Shown here one piece after another: positions 16,410 to 24,553 of a stretch of DNA of 53,915 nucleotides (positions are counted from its first letter, which is position 1; the number at the start of each line of letters is the position of its first letter). A model generated the notes under the pieces. It was not told where the DNA came from and ran no database searches. It worked only from the letters and a program-made list of their open reading frames with translations. Origin of the DNA: Pseudomonas asplenii (GTDB lineage Bacteria > Pseudomonadota > Gammaproteobacteria > Pseudomonadales > Pseudomonadaceae); the NCBI RefSeq assembly GCF_001293465.1, contig NZ_JSYZ01000025.1:83627-137541 (forward strand), given 5' to 3'. Position numbers and translations under genes: made by a program.

Positions 16410-17285
16410 ATGTTCGCCGGATTCCAGAAAGACCAGCGCCACGTCAACGGTGTGGACATCGCCTACCGCGTGGGCGGCAGCGGACCAGGCCTGCTCCTGC
16501 TGCACGGCCACCCGCAGACACACGTCATCTGGTACAAGGTCGCGGGCGAGCTCTCCAGGCATTTCACCGTGGTCGCCGCCGACCTGCGCGGCTACGGTGA
16601 CAGCAGCCGGCCAGAAGCCGACGAGCAGCACCTGAACTACTCCAAGCGCGAGATGGGCCGCGACGGCGTCGAGCTGATGCGCGCCCTGGGTTTCGCGCAG
16701 TTTTCGATCCTGGCCCACGACCGTGGTGCCCGCGTCGCCCACCGCCTGGCCCTCGACCACCCCGACGCGGTGCAGCGCATGGTGCTGCTGGATATCGCGC
16801 CAACCCTGTCGATGTATGCCCAGACCAACGAAGCCTTCGCCCGCGCCTACTGGCACTGGTTCTTCCTGATCCGCCCGGCACCGTTGCCGGAAAGCCTGAT
16901 CGAGGCCAACCCGGAGCAGTACCTGCGCAGCGTCATGGGCAGCCGCAGTGCCGGGCTCAAGCCGTTCACCGACGAAGCCTTCAGCGAATACATCCGCTGC
17001 CTCAGCCTGCCCGGCAGCGCCCGCGGCGTCTGCGAGGACTACCGCGCCAGCGCCGGTATCGACCTGGAGCACGACCGGGCCGATCTCGACGCCGGGCGCA
17101 AGCTGAACCTGCCGCTGCTGGCGCTGTGGGGCGAAGAAGGCACGGTCGGCCGCTGCTTCGACCCACTGCACGAGTGGCAACGGGTCGCCACCGATGTGCG
17201 CGGCAAGGCGCTGCCGGGCGGCCATTACCTGGCCGAGGAAATCCCGCAGGCGCTGCTGGACGAGGTGCTGCCGTTCCTGCGTTGA
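16410..17285 (+). CDS. Haloacetate (fluoroacetate) dehalogenase-like alpha/beta hydrolase
   Basis: A 291-residue alpha/beta hydrolase that keeps every signature residue of fluoroacetate dehalogenases I can place. Nucleophile Asp104 and carboxylate-binding Arg105 and Arg108 lie in HDRGAR. The second Asp128 is in LLDIAPT and the catalytic His272 in GGHYLAEE. The halide pocket His149-Trp150 is in RAYWHWFF, with Tyr211 in DYRAS. Expected reaction: hydrolytic removal of halide from haloacetate to give glycolate. Upstream GAGGAG supports the ATG. DctA follows after a 101-base gap with a hairpin, so co-transcription is uncertain. Confidence 0.82.
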   Translation: MFAGFQKDQRHVNGVDIAYRVGGSGPGLLLLHGHPQTHVIWYKVAGELSRHFTVVAADLRGYGDSSRPEADEQHLNYSKREMGRDGVELMRALGFAQFSILAHDRGARVAHRLALDHPDAVQRMVLLDIAPTLSMYAQTNEAFARAYWHWFFLIRPAPLPESLIEANPEQYLRSVMGSRSAGLKPFTDEAFSEYIRCLSLPGSARGVCEDYRASAGIDLEHDRADLDAGRKLNLPLLALWGEEGTVGRCFDPLHEWQRVATDVRGKALPGGHYLAEEIPQALLDEVLPFLR

Positions 17286-17324
17286 CGGGCGCCCTGCAAC
17301 CCTGATCTGAAACACCCCCTTCCC

Positions 17325-17348
17325 CGTGGGCCGCCGTGACGGCCCATG
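17325..17348. terminator. Hairpin between dehalogenase and DctA genes
   Basis: A 7-bp perfect stem TGGGCCG/CGGCCCA (17327-17333 and 17340-17346), extendable by a G-T and a C-G pair, 6-base loop, no T-tract. Possible terminator of the dehalogenase transcript, 38 bases before the DctA start. Confidence 0.45.
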
Positions 17349-17386
17349 GCGGGATCGGCTTGCCTGAAACTCCGGAGATAATAAAA

Positions 17387-18679
17387 ATGACAATCAGAAA
17401 ACTGCTGGGAACCCTGTATATCCAGGTGGTCATCGCCATCGTCCTGGGGGTGCTGATCGGCAACCACTGGCCACAGGCCGGTGTCGAGCTCAAGCCCCTG
17501 GGTGACGGTTTCATCAAGCTGATCAAGATGATCATCGGCCCGATCATCTTCTGCACCGTGGTCTCCGGCATCACCAACATGCACGACGTGAAACAGGTCG
17601 GGCGGGTCGGCGGCAAGGCGCTGCTGTACTTCGAGATCGTCTCCACCCTGGCCCTCGCCATCGGCCTGCTGGCGGCCCACGCGCTGCACCCGGGCGCGGG
17701 CTTCAACGTCGATGTGAAGACCCTCGACACCTCGGCCATCGCCAACTTCGTCGGCCAGGCCCAACACGGCGAAGGCGTGACCGGTTTCCTGCTGCACGTG
17801 ATCCCCACCACCTTCTTCGATGCCTTCGCCCAGGGCGAGATCCTGCCGGTGCTGTTCGTATCGCTGCTGTTCGGCCTGGCGCTGGTAATGGCCGGCGAGA
17901 AGGCCCGGCCGCTGGTGGGCGTGATCCACCAGGCCAGCGAAGTGTTCTTCCGCATCGTCGGCATGATCGCCCGGGTCGCCCCCATCGGGGCCTTCGGCGC
18001 GATGGCGTTCACCATCGGCAAGTATGGCCTGGGCTCGCTGCTGCCGCTGATGAAACTGGTCGGCACCTTCTACCTGACCGCACTGATCTTCATCACCTGC
18101 GTGCTGGGCAGCATCGCCCGTTATGCCGGCTTCAGCATCCTGCGCCTGCTGGGCTACATCAAGTCGGAACTGCTGATCGTACTCGGCACCAGCTCATCGG
18201 AATCGGCGCTGCCGCAACTGATCCAGAAACTGGAGAAACTGGGCTGTTCCAAGGGCGTGGTGGGCATCGTGGTGCCGACCGGCTACACCTTCAACCTCGA
18301 CGGCACCAACATCTACATGACCCTGGCGGTGCTGTTTCTGGCCCAGGCCACCAACATCGACCTGACGCTGGAACAGCAACTGACCCTGCTGGCGGTGACC
18401 ATGCTCACCTCCAAGGGCGCCGGTGCGGTGGTCGGTGCCGGCTTCGTCGCCCTGGCCGCGAGCCTGGCGGTGGTGCCGACCGTACCGGTGGCGGCGATGG
18501 TGCTGATCCTCGGTGTGGACCGCTTCATGGCCGAATGCCGCTCGCTGACCAACATCATCGGCAATGCTGTCGCGACCCTGGTGGTGGCGGCCTGGGAAGG
18601 CCAGCTCGACCGCAGCAGGATGGCGCCGATCGCCCTCGGCCGCGAGCGCAAGGCCTTGGTGAGCCAGCCCGCCGAGTAA
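17387..18679 (+). CDS. dctA: C4-dicarboxylate transporter DctA (DAACS family)
   Basis: A 430-residue Na+ or H+ coupled dicarboxylate symporter. It has the family's eight-helix, two-hairpin pattern: LYIQVVIAIVLGVLIG at the start, KLIKMIIGPIIFCTVVSGI, the serine-rich hairpin tip GTSSSESALPQLI and the substrate/cation motif GYTFNLDGTNIYMTLAVLF. The ATG at 17387 follows GGAG. It imports succinate, fumarate, malate or close analogues. Here it lies beside a LysR regulator and, beyond it, LeuC/LeuD paralogues, so this copy may serve an unusual C4/C5 dicarboxylate rather than general succinate uptake. A second genomic dctA is likely but not visible. Confidence 0.9.
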   Translation: MTIRKLLGTLYIQVVIAIVLGVLIGNHWPQAGVELKPLGDGFIKLIKMIIGPIIFCTVVSGITNMHDVKQVGRVGGKALLYFEIVSTLALAIGLLAAHALHPGAGFNVDVKTLDTSAIANFVGQAQHGEGVTGFLLHVIPTTFFDAFAQGEILPVLFVSLLFGLALVMAGEKARPLVGVIHQASEVFFRIVGMIARVAPIGAFGAMAFTIGKYGLGSLLPLMKLVGTFYLTALIFITCVLGSIARYAGFSILRLLGYIKSELLIVLGTSSSESALPQLIQKLEKLGCSKGVVGIVVPTGYTFNLDGTNIYMTLAVLFLAQATNIDLTLEQQLTLLAVTMLTSKGAGAVVGAGFVALAASLAVVPTVPVAAMVLILGVDRFMAECRSLTNIIGNAVATLVVAAWEGQLDRSRMAPIALGRERKALVSQPAE

Positions 18680-18683
18680 TGCT

Positions 18684-18743
18684 GTAGAAGCAGGATTTAT
18701 CCGCGAACGGGCCCTCCAACTTCGCCGATAAATCCTGCTCCCA
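18684..18743. repeat. Palindromic repeat downstream of dctA
   Basis: Imperfect arms 18684-18706 and 18721-18743 (core AGCAGGATTTATC / GATAAATCCTGCT) with a short loop. Same architecture as the REP elements elsewhere but a different core. Likely a transcript-end structure after dctA; it also precedes the LysR start by about 50 bases. Confidence 0.75.
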
Positions 18744-18791
18744 CGGATGCTATTCTGGCGGCTCCTGCCGCCAGTGCCCGTTGCCCCGCCC

Positions 18792-19706
18792 ATGAACCCA
18801 AAGAAAGACGCCGTGCCCCTGCCCGAAGACCTGCGCGTATTCCTCACCGTCATCCGCAAGGCCGGCTTCGCTGCCGCGGCCGATGAGCTGGGACTGTCGC
18901 CCGCCTACGTCAGCAAGCGCATCCAGATTCTCGAAACCACCCTCGCCACGCGCCTGCTGCACCGCACCAGCCGACGGATCGCCCTGACCGAGGACGGCGA
19001 ACGGGTGCAACGCTGGGCCGTGCGCATCCTCGAAGATTTCCAGCAGCTCAGCGACGAACTGTCCGAAGCCCATGACAGCCCCAGCGGTCGCCTGCACCTG
19101 TGCAGCAGCTTCGGTTTCGGTCGCAACCACGTGGCCCCGGCGCTGTCGCGGTTGGCCGAACGCTACCCGGAACTGGAAATCCGCCTGGACCTGTTCGACC
19201 GCGTGGTGGATATCGTCAGCGAAGGGTTCGACCTGGAAATCCGCGTCGGCGATGACATCCCCGGCCAGCACATCGGCCGACGCCTGGTCAGCAACCGCCG
19301 GGTGCTGTGCGCCGCCCCCGCCTACCTGGAACGACGTGGTACGCCGCACCAACTGAGCGACCTGGAACAGCATGACTGCCTGGTGCTCAAGGAGCGCGAC
19401 AACGCCTTCGGGATCTGGAACCTGGAGTGCGACGGCCGCCAGGACAGCGTGCGCGTACGCGGGCCGCTGTCGTCCAACAGCGGCGAGATCGTCCTGCAGT
19501 GGGCACTGGATGGGCGCGGCATCCTGCTGCGCTCGCTGTGGGACGTCAAACCGCTGCTGGAGCAGGGTCGACTGGTGCAGGTGTTGCACGAGCATACCCA
19601 GAGTGCGAATGTCTGGGCGGTGTACCCGACGCGGCTGGCCTACTCGGGGAAGTTGCGGGCGTGCGTGGAGTTTCTGCAGGAGCACTTCCGACAGTTGTCG
19701 ATCTGA
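18792..19706 (+). CDS. LysR family transcriptional regulator (DmlR-like)
   Basis: A 304-residue LysR-type regulator. The winged helix-turn-helix spans about residues 10-68 (FLTVIRKAGFAAAADELGLS ... YVSKRIQILE), followed by the linker helix and a periplasmic-binding-fold effector domain (SGRLHLCSSFGFGRNHVAPAL). The pattern is that of the DmlR/TtdR branch, regulators commonly linked to dicarboxylate (malate/tartrate) metabolism. The ATG at 18792 is chosen since the upstream extension is proline-rich and non-conserved. It stands between dctA (same strand) and the convergent leuDC paralogues, so both are candidate targets. Confidence 0.85.
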   Translation: MNPKKDAVPLPEDLRVFLTVIRKAGFAAAADELGLSPAYVSKRIQILETTLATRLLHRTSRRIALTEDGERVQRWAVRILEDFQQLSDELSEAHDSPSGRLHLCSSFGFGRNHVAPALSRLAERYPELEIRLDLFDRVVDIVSEGFDLEIRVGDDIPGQHIGRRLVSNRRVLCAAPAYLERRGTPHQLSDLEQHDCLVLKERDNAFGIWNLECDGRQDSVRVRGPLSSNSGEIVLQWALDGRGILLRSLWDVKPLLEQGRLVQVLHEHTQSANVWAVYPTRLAYSGKLRACVEFLQEHFRQLSI

Positions 19707-19716
19707 AATTCTTCGG

Positions 19717-19753
19717 CTGTCGAGTCTTCCCCGTAGCGGGGAAGACTCGACAG
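19717..19753. terminator. Bidirectional terminator hairpin
   Basis: A 17-bp perfect stem (19717-19733 with 19737-19753; CTGTCGAGTCTTCCCCG) and a TAG loop, exactly between the convergent LysR and leuD-like genes. No long T-run on either side, but the stem is very stable. Confidence 0.8.
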
Positions 19754-19760
19754 TCTCCGT

Positions 19761-20375
19761 TCAGCTCAACCAGGGATTGGCCTGCAGATGCGAGCGCTCG
19801 AACGCCTCGATCTGCTCACGGCGCTGCAACGTGCTGCCGATGGCATCCAGCCCGAGCAGCAAGGCGGATTTACGCAGGGCATCGATCTGGAACCCGATCA
19901 CGCTGCCGTCCTGCAAACCAATCTGCTGGGCCTGCAGGTCGACCGAAATCTCGGCCCCCTGCGGCTGGCTCACCACCTGCCCCAACCGCTGCACCGTCGC
20001 CTCGTCGAGGGTGATCAGCAACACGCCGTTACGCTGGCAGTTGTCGTAGAAGATCCCGGCGAAACTGCTGCCGATCAGGGCGCGGATGCCCACCTGCTTC
20101 AACCCCCACACCGCGTGCTCACGGCTGGAACCGCAACCGAAGTTCGGCCCGACCACCATGAAGCTCGCTCCCTGCCAGGCCGGCTGGTTCAGCACGAACT
20201 CGGGGTTGGGTTCGCCCGAAGGCAAAAAGCGCAGGTCGAAGAACAACCCGCGATCCAGACCGTTGCGGTCGATACCCTTGAGAAACTGCTTGGGCATGAT
20301 CACGTCGGTGTCGATATTGGCCGCCAGCATCGGTGCGGCCTTGCCGGTGACCCGGGAAAACGGTTGCAGGCTCAT
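19761..20375 (-). CDS. 3-isopropylmalate dehydratase small subunit paralogue (LeuD-like)
   Basis: A 204-residue swivel-domain subunit of the aconitase superfamily. ANIDTDVIMPKQFL near residues 18-31 and GPNFGCGSSREHAVWGL match LeuD, and FAGIFYDNCQRNGVLLI is the following strand-helix. It pairs with the LeuC-like subunit whose stop overlaps its ATG (ATGA, 20372-20375). The dimer adds and removes water on a 2-hydroxy di- or tricarboxylate. The genes are not beside leuB, unlike the usual Pseudomonas leuCD, and they are next to DctA and a DmlR-like regulator. Maleate, citraconate or a similar unsaturated diacid is therefore a plausible substrate; this is inference. Confidence 0.8.
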   Translation of the reverse strand: MSLQPFSRVTGKAAPMLAANIDTDVIMPKQFLKGIDRNGLDRGLFFDLRFLPSGEPNPEFVLNQPAWQGASFMVVGPNFGCGSSREHAVWGLKQVGIRALIGSSFAGIFYDNCQRNGVLLITLDEATVQRLGQVVSQPQGAEISVDLQAQQIGLQDGSVIGFQIDALRKSALLLGLDAIGSTLQRREQIEAFERSHLQANPWLS

Positions 20376-21793
20376 GGGCGTTGCTCCAGGGAACGGATAT
20401 CGGTCAGGCGCCCGGCAATCGCCGCGGCCGCCACCATCGCCGGGCTCATCAGGTGCGTGCGGGCACCGGCGCCCTGGCGACCTTCGAAGTTGCGGTTGGT
20501 ACTGGAGGCACAGCGGTCGCCCGCCGACAGCACATCGTCGTTCATCGCCAGGCACATCGAGCAGCCGGACTGGCGCCATTCGAACCCGGCTTCGATGAAC
20601 ACCGCCGCCAGCCCCTCGGCTTCGGCCTGATCGCGGACCTGGGTGGAGCCCGGCACGATCATCGCCCGCACATGCCTGGCCACCTGCTGGCCGCGCACCA
20701 CCCGGGCCGCGTCACGCAAGTCCTCGATCCGGGCATTGGTGCAGGAGCCGATGAAGGCATGGCTGATGATGATCTCGCTCAACGGCATGCCGGCTTCCAG
20801 GCCCATGTAGTTCAGGGCCCGGCGCATGTCCTGGCGCAGGATCGGATCGTCGAGGCTTTCCGGGTCCGGCACCCGTGCACCGATCGGCGCCGCCTGGTCC
20901 GGGCTGGTGCCCCAGGTGACCATCGGCTCCAGGGCCGTGGCATCCAGATGCACCTCCCGGTCGAACCGCGCGCCGGCATCGCTCCTGAGCTCGCGCCAAC
21001 GGGTGACAGCCTGGTCCCACAGTTCTCCCTGTGGCGCCCGCGGCTTATCCTTGAGGTAGGCGAACACCTTCTCGTCCGGGGCCATGAAGGCGCCCCGGGC
21101 ACCGGCTTCCACGGCCATGTTGCAGATGGTCATGCGCGCTTCGACGCTCAACGCATCGATGGTCGAACCGCAGAACTCGATGGCGTAGCCCGTCGCGCCA
21201 GAAGCACCGATTTCGCCGATCAGCGCCATGATCACGTCCTTGGAGGTCAACCCGGCCGCCAGTTCGCCGTCGACCGTCACCCGCAGGGTCTTCAGGCGCT
21301 TGTAGACCAGCGTCTGGGAGGCCAGCAGGTGTTCGATCTCCGAAGTGCCGATGCCGAAGCCGAAGGCCCCGAGGGCACCATAGGTGGTGGTGTGGCTGTC
21401 GCCGGCCGCCACCACCATGCCGGGCAGGATGAAGCCCTGCTCGGGGGCGACCACATGCTCGATACCCTGGCGCTTGTCGAGCACATCGAACAGTTCGATA
21501 CCGAAATCGGCGCAGTTCTCGGCCAGGTACGACACCTGCCGCGCCCCGCCGGCATCCGGCATGGCGGCAATGCGCCTGGGCGCGGTGGGGTTCACATGAT
21601 CGACCACGGCCAGGGCCGTTTCCGGACGCCACACGCCGCGCCCGGCTTCGCGCAGGCCACTGAAGGCTTGCGGGCTGGTGTATTCGTTGATGACCTGGCG
21701 GTCGATGTACAGCAGGACATGGCCCTGGTCGTCGAGGCGACACACCGTATGGGAATCGATGTGCTTGTCGTAGAGGGTTCTCGTTGCAGTCAT
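20372..21793 (-). CDS. 3-isopropylmalate dehydratase large subunit paralogue (LeuC-like)
   Basis: A 473-residue aconitase-superfamily large subunit, full LeuC length. The three 4Fe-4S ligands are Cys351 (IGSCTNARIEDL), Cys411 and Cys414 (GCSMCLAMN). The active-site GDSHTTTYGALGAFGFG (131-147) and the C-terminal NRNFEGRQG are present. The usual MDHN(V/I)ST loop instead reads VDHVNPT (64-70), and canonical SHTAT is SHTTT. Both changes are at substrate-proximal loops and hint at altered specificity. The ATG has only a weak ribosome binding site. A perfect 6-bp inverted repeat lies 33 bases upstream (21826-21841). Confidence 0.82.
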   Translation of the reverse strand: MTATRTLYDKHIDSHTVCRLDDQGHVLLYIDRQVINEYTSPQAFSGLREAGRGVWRPETALAVVDHVNPTAPRRIAAMPDAGGARQVSYLAENCADFGIELFDVLDKRQGIEHVVAPEQGFILPGMVVAAGDSHTTTYGALGAFGFGIGTSEIEHLLASQTLVYKRLKTLRVTVDGELAAGLTSKDVIMALIGEIGASGATGYAIEFCGSTIDALSVEARMTICNMAVEAGARGAFMAPDEKVFAYLKDKPRAPQGELWDQAVTRWRELRSDAGARFDREVHLDATALEPMVTWGTSPDQAAPIGARVPDPESLDDPILRQDMRRALNYMGLEAGMPLSEIIISHAFIGSCTNARIEDLRDAARVVRGQQVARHVRAMIVPGSTQVRDQAEAEGLAAVFIEAGFEWRQSGCSMCLAMNDDVLSAGDRCASSTNRNFEGRQGAGARTHLMSPAMVAAAAIAGRLTDIRSLEQRP

Positions 21794-21825
21794 GGTGGCG
21801 CTCGCAGGAATGAAAGTACGCGAGG

Positions 21826-21841
21826 CTGTCGAATCCGACAG
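21826..21841. promoter_or_regulatory. Inverted repeat upstream of leuC-like gene (putative operator)
   Basis: CTGTCG-AATC-CGACAG, perfect 6-bp arms with 4-base spacer, about 33 bases before the leuC-like ATG on the minus strand. TGTCG-N4-CGACA is the kind of dyad LysR-type regulators can use, and a LysR gene is in the same locus. Binding is not shown. Confidence 0.4.
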
Positions 21842-21960
21842 ACTTCATGGCCATCATAGGGAGCGTGAGAGGTGCATCAATGCCGCGAGGGTGATGGCGA
21901 GGAACATGGATCGTGTTCGATCGGCGCTTGCGTTGCACAGGCGCCGGAACAGGCACGGGA

Positions 21961-22542
21961 TCAGTGCGAAGGAATGCCTTCGATGTCCTTGACGATGAAG
22001 TTCGGCAAGACGTCGACATAGAACTCCTCGACGTCGGAATTGCCCTTGTTGCTGATCGCGCCCCACATGGTCTTGTAGTTGCGCAGGTTGCCCTGCACGC
22101 CGGCTGGCATCAGGCGGTCCCGTGCCTGGGCGAAGCTGAGCACCTCGGCGCCAGACCTGGACACCTTGACCTTGTAGCTGAAATCGACACTGGCCAGGAT
22201 CGTGTTGTCATCGACGATCATCGACACCAGGCCGCCCTTGGAGTCGCTGATGTGGCGCGTGTACACCGTACTCACGTGCAGCAGGTAGTCGGCGCTTTCG
22301 CGGTTTTTGGCATAGCGGCCAATGGTGCTCAGCTTGTCGGACAGTTGATTGCGCAGGCGCTGGCGCAGGATGTCCTGGGACAGAAACCGAGGATTCTCCC
22401 CCACCAGTGCCAGATCGAAGGAGTCGATCCAATAGGTGGCGGTTTCCGGGATATGCACCGGTGTGGGCGACACGTAGTAGTCGGATTTTGAAGCACAACC
22501 GGCCAGCAGCGCGATGGCCAGGATCAGGGCAGGTACCTTCAT
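21961..22542 (-). CDS. Lipoprotein, unknown function
   Basis: A 193-residue lipoprotein: signal peptide with lipobox LLAGC (Cys16), then SKSDYYVSPTPVHIPE. The body has WIDSFDLALVGENP, a helix LRQRLRNQLSDKLSTIGRYA and strands DYLLHVSTVYTRHI and ILASVDFSYKVKV, a mixed alpha/beta fold reminiscent of outer-membrane-associated lipoproteins of the LptE/CsgG-accessory size, although no family is recognised. Its ATG overlaps the stop of the upstream small lipoprotein (22539-22542), so the two are coupled. Confidence 0.75.
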   Translation of the reverse strand: MKVPALILAIALLAGCASKSDYYVSPTPVHIPETATYWIDSFDLALVGENPRFLSQDILRQRLRNQLSDKLSTIGRYAKNRESADYLLHVSTVYTRHISDSKGGLVSMIVDDNTILASVDFSYKVKVSRSGAEVLSFAQARDRLMPAGVQGNLRNYKTMWGAISNKGNSDVEEFYVDVLPNFIVKDIEGIPSH

Positions 22543-22769
22543 GGCCTGGCTCCCTGGGCGTTGCTCAACAGAACATCCATGTAGCTTGTCGGTTCGGCAA
22601 ACAGTGTCTTCTCGCCAGACAGGCGATCGCTGCCACCGACGCGCCCGATACGCGGCTCATAGCCGCCCCACTGCTCAAGCGTTCCCGGTGACTGGGCACA
22701 ACCGGCCAATAGCACACCCGCCAGCATGGCGACAGCCAATCGCAACGAACCGAACACATGACCCATCAA
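22539..22769 (-). CDS. Small lipoprotein, unknown function
   Basis: A 76-residue lipoprotein with a signal sequence (LRLAVAMLAGVLLAGC, Cys24) and a 52-residue mature part (EQWGGYEPRIGRVGGSDRLS). It overlaps the next lipoprotein gene by four bases (ATGA). The EQWGGYEPRI segment and the size are typical of small partner lipoproteins of multi-lipoprotein cassettes (DUF4810-like), but this is only a suggestion. A co-expressed lipoprotein pair is the safe statement. Confidence 0.7.
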   Translation of the reverse strand: MMGHVFGSLRLAVAMLAGVLLAGCAQSPGTLEQWGGYEPRIGRVGGSDRLSGEKTLFAEPTSYMDVLLSNAQGARP

Positions 22770-23092
22770 ACCTGACTCTCCCTGTTATCCACCATGAGTT
22801 GTGATTGCCAGCGTTCTCCACTTCGAGCGCGAACAGGTCCTTGACCTGCCAACGATTGGCAAGTTCATGGACCTGGCCTGGCGTGAGCGCCATGAAACGA
22901 TCGCCCGGGCGACCTGCATCGCCCGGAACGTGAAGAGATGACCCGAAGGGGTGAACACAGGGCGGCTATGCCGCGAGGAAGCTCGTCCGGAGGAGAAATC
23001 CGTCTGGACGGTCCCTTGATACAACCGCTTGATACAACTGATATCAATTTAATGGCCGGCATCATAGAGTGCCGGATTTTGGGCGTCAAGAA
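22770..23092. other. Intergenic region without a convincing gene
   Basis: No well-supported gene in 323 bases. A minus-strand open frame overlapping the lipoprotein start lacks a ribosome binding site. A direct repeat TTGATACAAC occurs twice near 23017-23038, and AT-rich sequence (GATATCAATTTAAT) follows, which may hold the promoter of the lipoprotein pair. Confidence 0.5.
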
Positions 23093-24286
23093 TCAGCCCT
23101 CGCTGTTTTCGCCGATGAAGTCCAGGCGGTCACCCAGCCACTGGCGAACGATCTCCCTTGCCGCCTGCCGGGCCTCGCTGGCCGACAGGCCGCGCTCGCG
23201 CTGCAGCCAGGCGCTGGTTGACTGGCGGGCCGGTTCAATGACCGCCAGGGCCTGTTGCCGCTGTTTCGTCGGCCAGGACTTGTCGTCGCTCCAGTCACGG
23301 ATGACCTGCTCGGGATCCGTACCCTGCTGGTCCGCGGCCTTGAGAAAATCCCGCGGGGAAACGGTTGCCCGCAGCGCCATCAGGCTCCAGCCGGCGTAGC
23401 TGGCAAAACGGATGGTGCCGCTGTTCTCGCTGGCCGCCGCCAGCACCGGCTCGAAGCTGCTATCGAGCTGTTTCCACGGCCCCTGCCCGAACAGATTGCC
23501 CTGGGGCTCGCAGATCGGCGCCCCACTGTCGCGGGTGGAACCATACAACGGGCCAAAGCTGGCGTAGGCATCCTCGCCCTGGCGCGAGAAAATGAAACAG
23601 TGCACGTAGGCACGCTGACTGTAGGGCTCATACTCCGATCGCTCGATCAGCATGCGCAGCAGCGTCAGGTCGACCCGCTCACGGCTGACCGAGGCATCCT
23701 TCTCGGTATCGGTGAAGACCGACAGCGAGAAACTGTCGTCCGACAACGCCTTGATCGCCACTCGCCGACTTTCCTCGGCCTCCTTTTGCGTGACCCCGCT
23801 GGTCGGTTCGAAACGCTGCAGGTAGACCAGCCAGGCGGCGGCCAGGCCATTGCCCGGATACCCTCTCAACCCCTCGGCGGCCTCGGCCGGGTGATAGGGA
23901 ATGCTGGCGATGAGCGCGTCCAGCGCCGCGGTATCGGGCTGGACCCGCTTGCCCACCTCCACCACCCGCTGGCTCAGCAGAGGTTGCAGACAGGCGGCCA
24001 GCTTGTCCGGGGCAGCCGCGCAGGCATTGCGGGCCTGCAGCCAGGTCCGCTGGTCATTGCGCAAGGCCTCACCCGCCTCGGGTGCCAGCGTGGCCATGGC
24101 CTTGCTGTAGTAGGCGCCCAGGGCGCCATCCAGCCCGCTCAGTTCGGGGCTGGCACAAATGGCCTTTTCCACCGCCGTGGAGGCCTTCTGGCAATCGAAA
24201 GACGCGGCGACCGCGGGCGTACCGGCCCCCAACAGCAGCCCGGAGAGCAACAACATCGAACGGAGGGAGTGTACGTAGCGGTCCAT
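23093..24286 (-). CDS. Secreted protein with LprI-like N-terminal domain
   Basis: A 397-residue protein with a signal peptide (SMLLLSGLLLGAGTPAVAA) followed by an LprI/DUF1311-type domain (SFDCQKASTAVEKAICASPELSGLDGALGAYY ... LRNDQRTWLQARNACA), with the conserved cysteine pattern. LprI-type domains include lysozyme inhibitors and many periplasmic proteins of unknown role. The remaining about 290 residues match nothing I know. Two further cysteines (VHCFIF and APICEPQG) may pair. The ATG at 24286 has AAGGGG five bases upstream. Monocistronic, divergent from the ABC operon. Confidence 0.75.
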   Translation of the reverse strand: MDRYVHSLRSMLLLSGLLLGAGTPAVAASFDCQKASTAVEKAICASPELSGLDGALGAYYSKAMATLAPEAGEALRNDQRTWLQARNACAAAPDKLAACLQPLLSQRVVEVGKRVQPDTAALDALIASIPYHPAEAAEGLRGYPGNGLAAAWLVYLQRFEPTSGVTQKEAEESRRVAIKALSDDSFSLSVFTDTEKDASVSRERVDLTLLRMLIERSEYEPYSQRAYVHCFIFSRQGEDAYASFGPLYGSTRDSGAPICEPQGNLFGQGPWKQLDSSFEPVLAAASENSGTIRFASYAGWSLMALRATVSPRDFLKAADQQGTDPEQVIRDWSDDKSWPTKQRQQALAVIEPARQSTSAWLQRERGLSASEARQAAREIVRQWLGDRLDFIGENSEG

Positions 24287-24500
24287 GATGCCCCTTGAGT
24301 GAGTGCCTGCCAAAGAGCCGATTGTGCCAAGAGCGCCGATTGCCCGTCTATCGACCGGCAAGCCGCCGGTCCTGCCGGAAAAAAGGCCACACACTGACGC
24401 ACCACGATGTTACTTGCGGTAAAGGCCGTGCGCTTTTCTGATGCAAATCGCCACCTTGCGCCGGTCTGATCGGCCATGAACCCAGCATATGGCACGACTA

Positions 24501-24533
24501 TTGATATACGTATCCATAACAATTGTTGAACAA
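24501..24533. promoter_or_regulatory. AT-rich cluster of palindromes upstream of the amino acid ABC operon
   Basis: Three overlapping or adjacent dyads: ATACGTAT (24506-24513), AACAATTGTT (24518-24527) and TTGTTGAACAA (24523-24533). They lie 20-50 bases before the solute-binding protein ATG. FCD-type GntR regulators favour such GTATAC-like dyads, and one is encoded in the same operon (26902-27579), so an operator is plausible. Confidence 0.45.
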
Positions 24534-24553
24534 TCATCAGTGGAGCGTTTCCC

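Noticed and set aside
17341..17365. Sigma-54 promoter before dctA
   Set aside because: GG and GC elements are present, but the spacing does not match the -24/-12 consensus.
19761..21793. Housekeeping leucine biosynthesis leuCD
   Set aside because: No leuB or other leu gene is adjacent, the neighbours are DctA and a DmlR-like regulator, and the LeuC active-site loop deviates; kept as a paralogue, with the housekeeping role not fully excluded.
22675..22893. 72-codon minus-strand frame upstream of the small lipoprotein
   Set aside because: Overlaps the lipoprotein gene by about 95 bases, lacks a ribosome binding site and has no recognisable motif.
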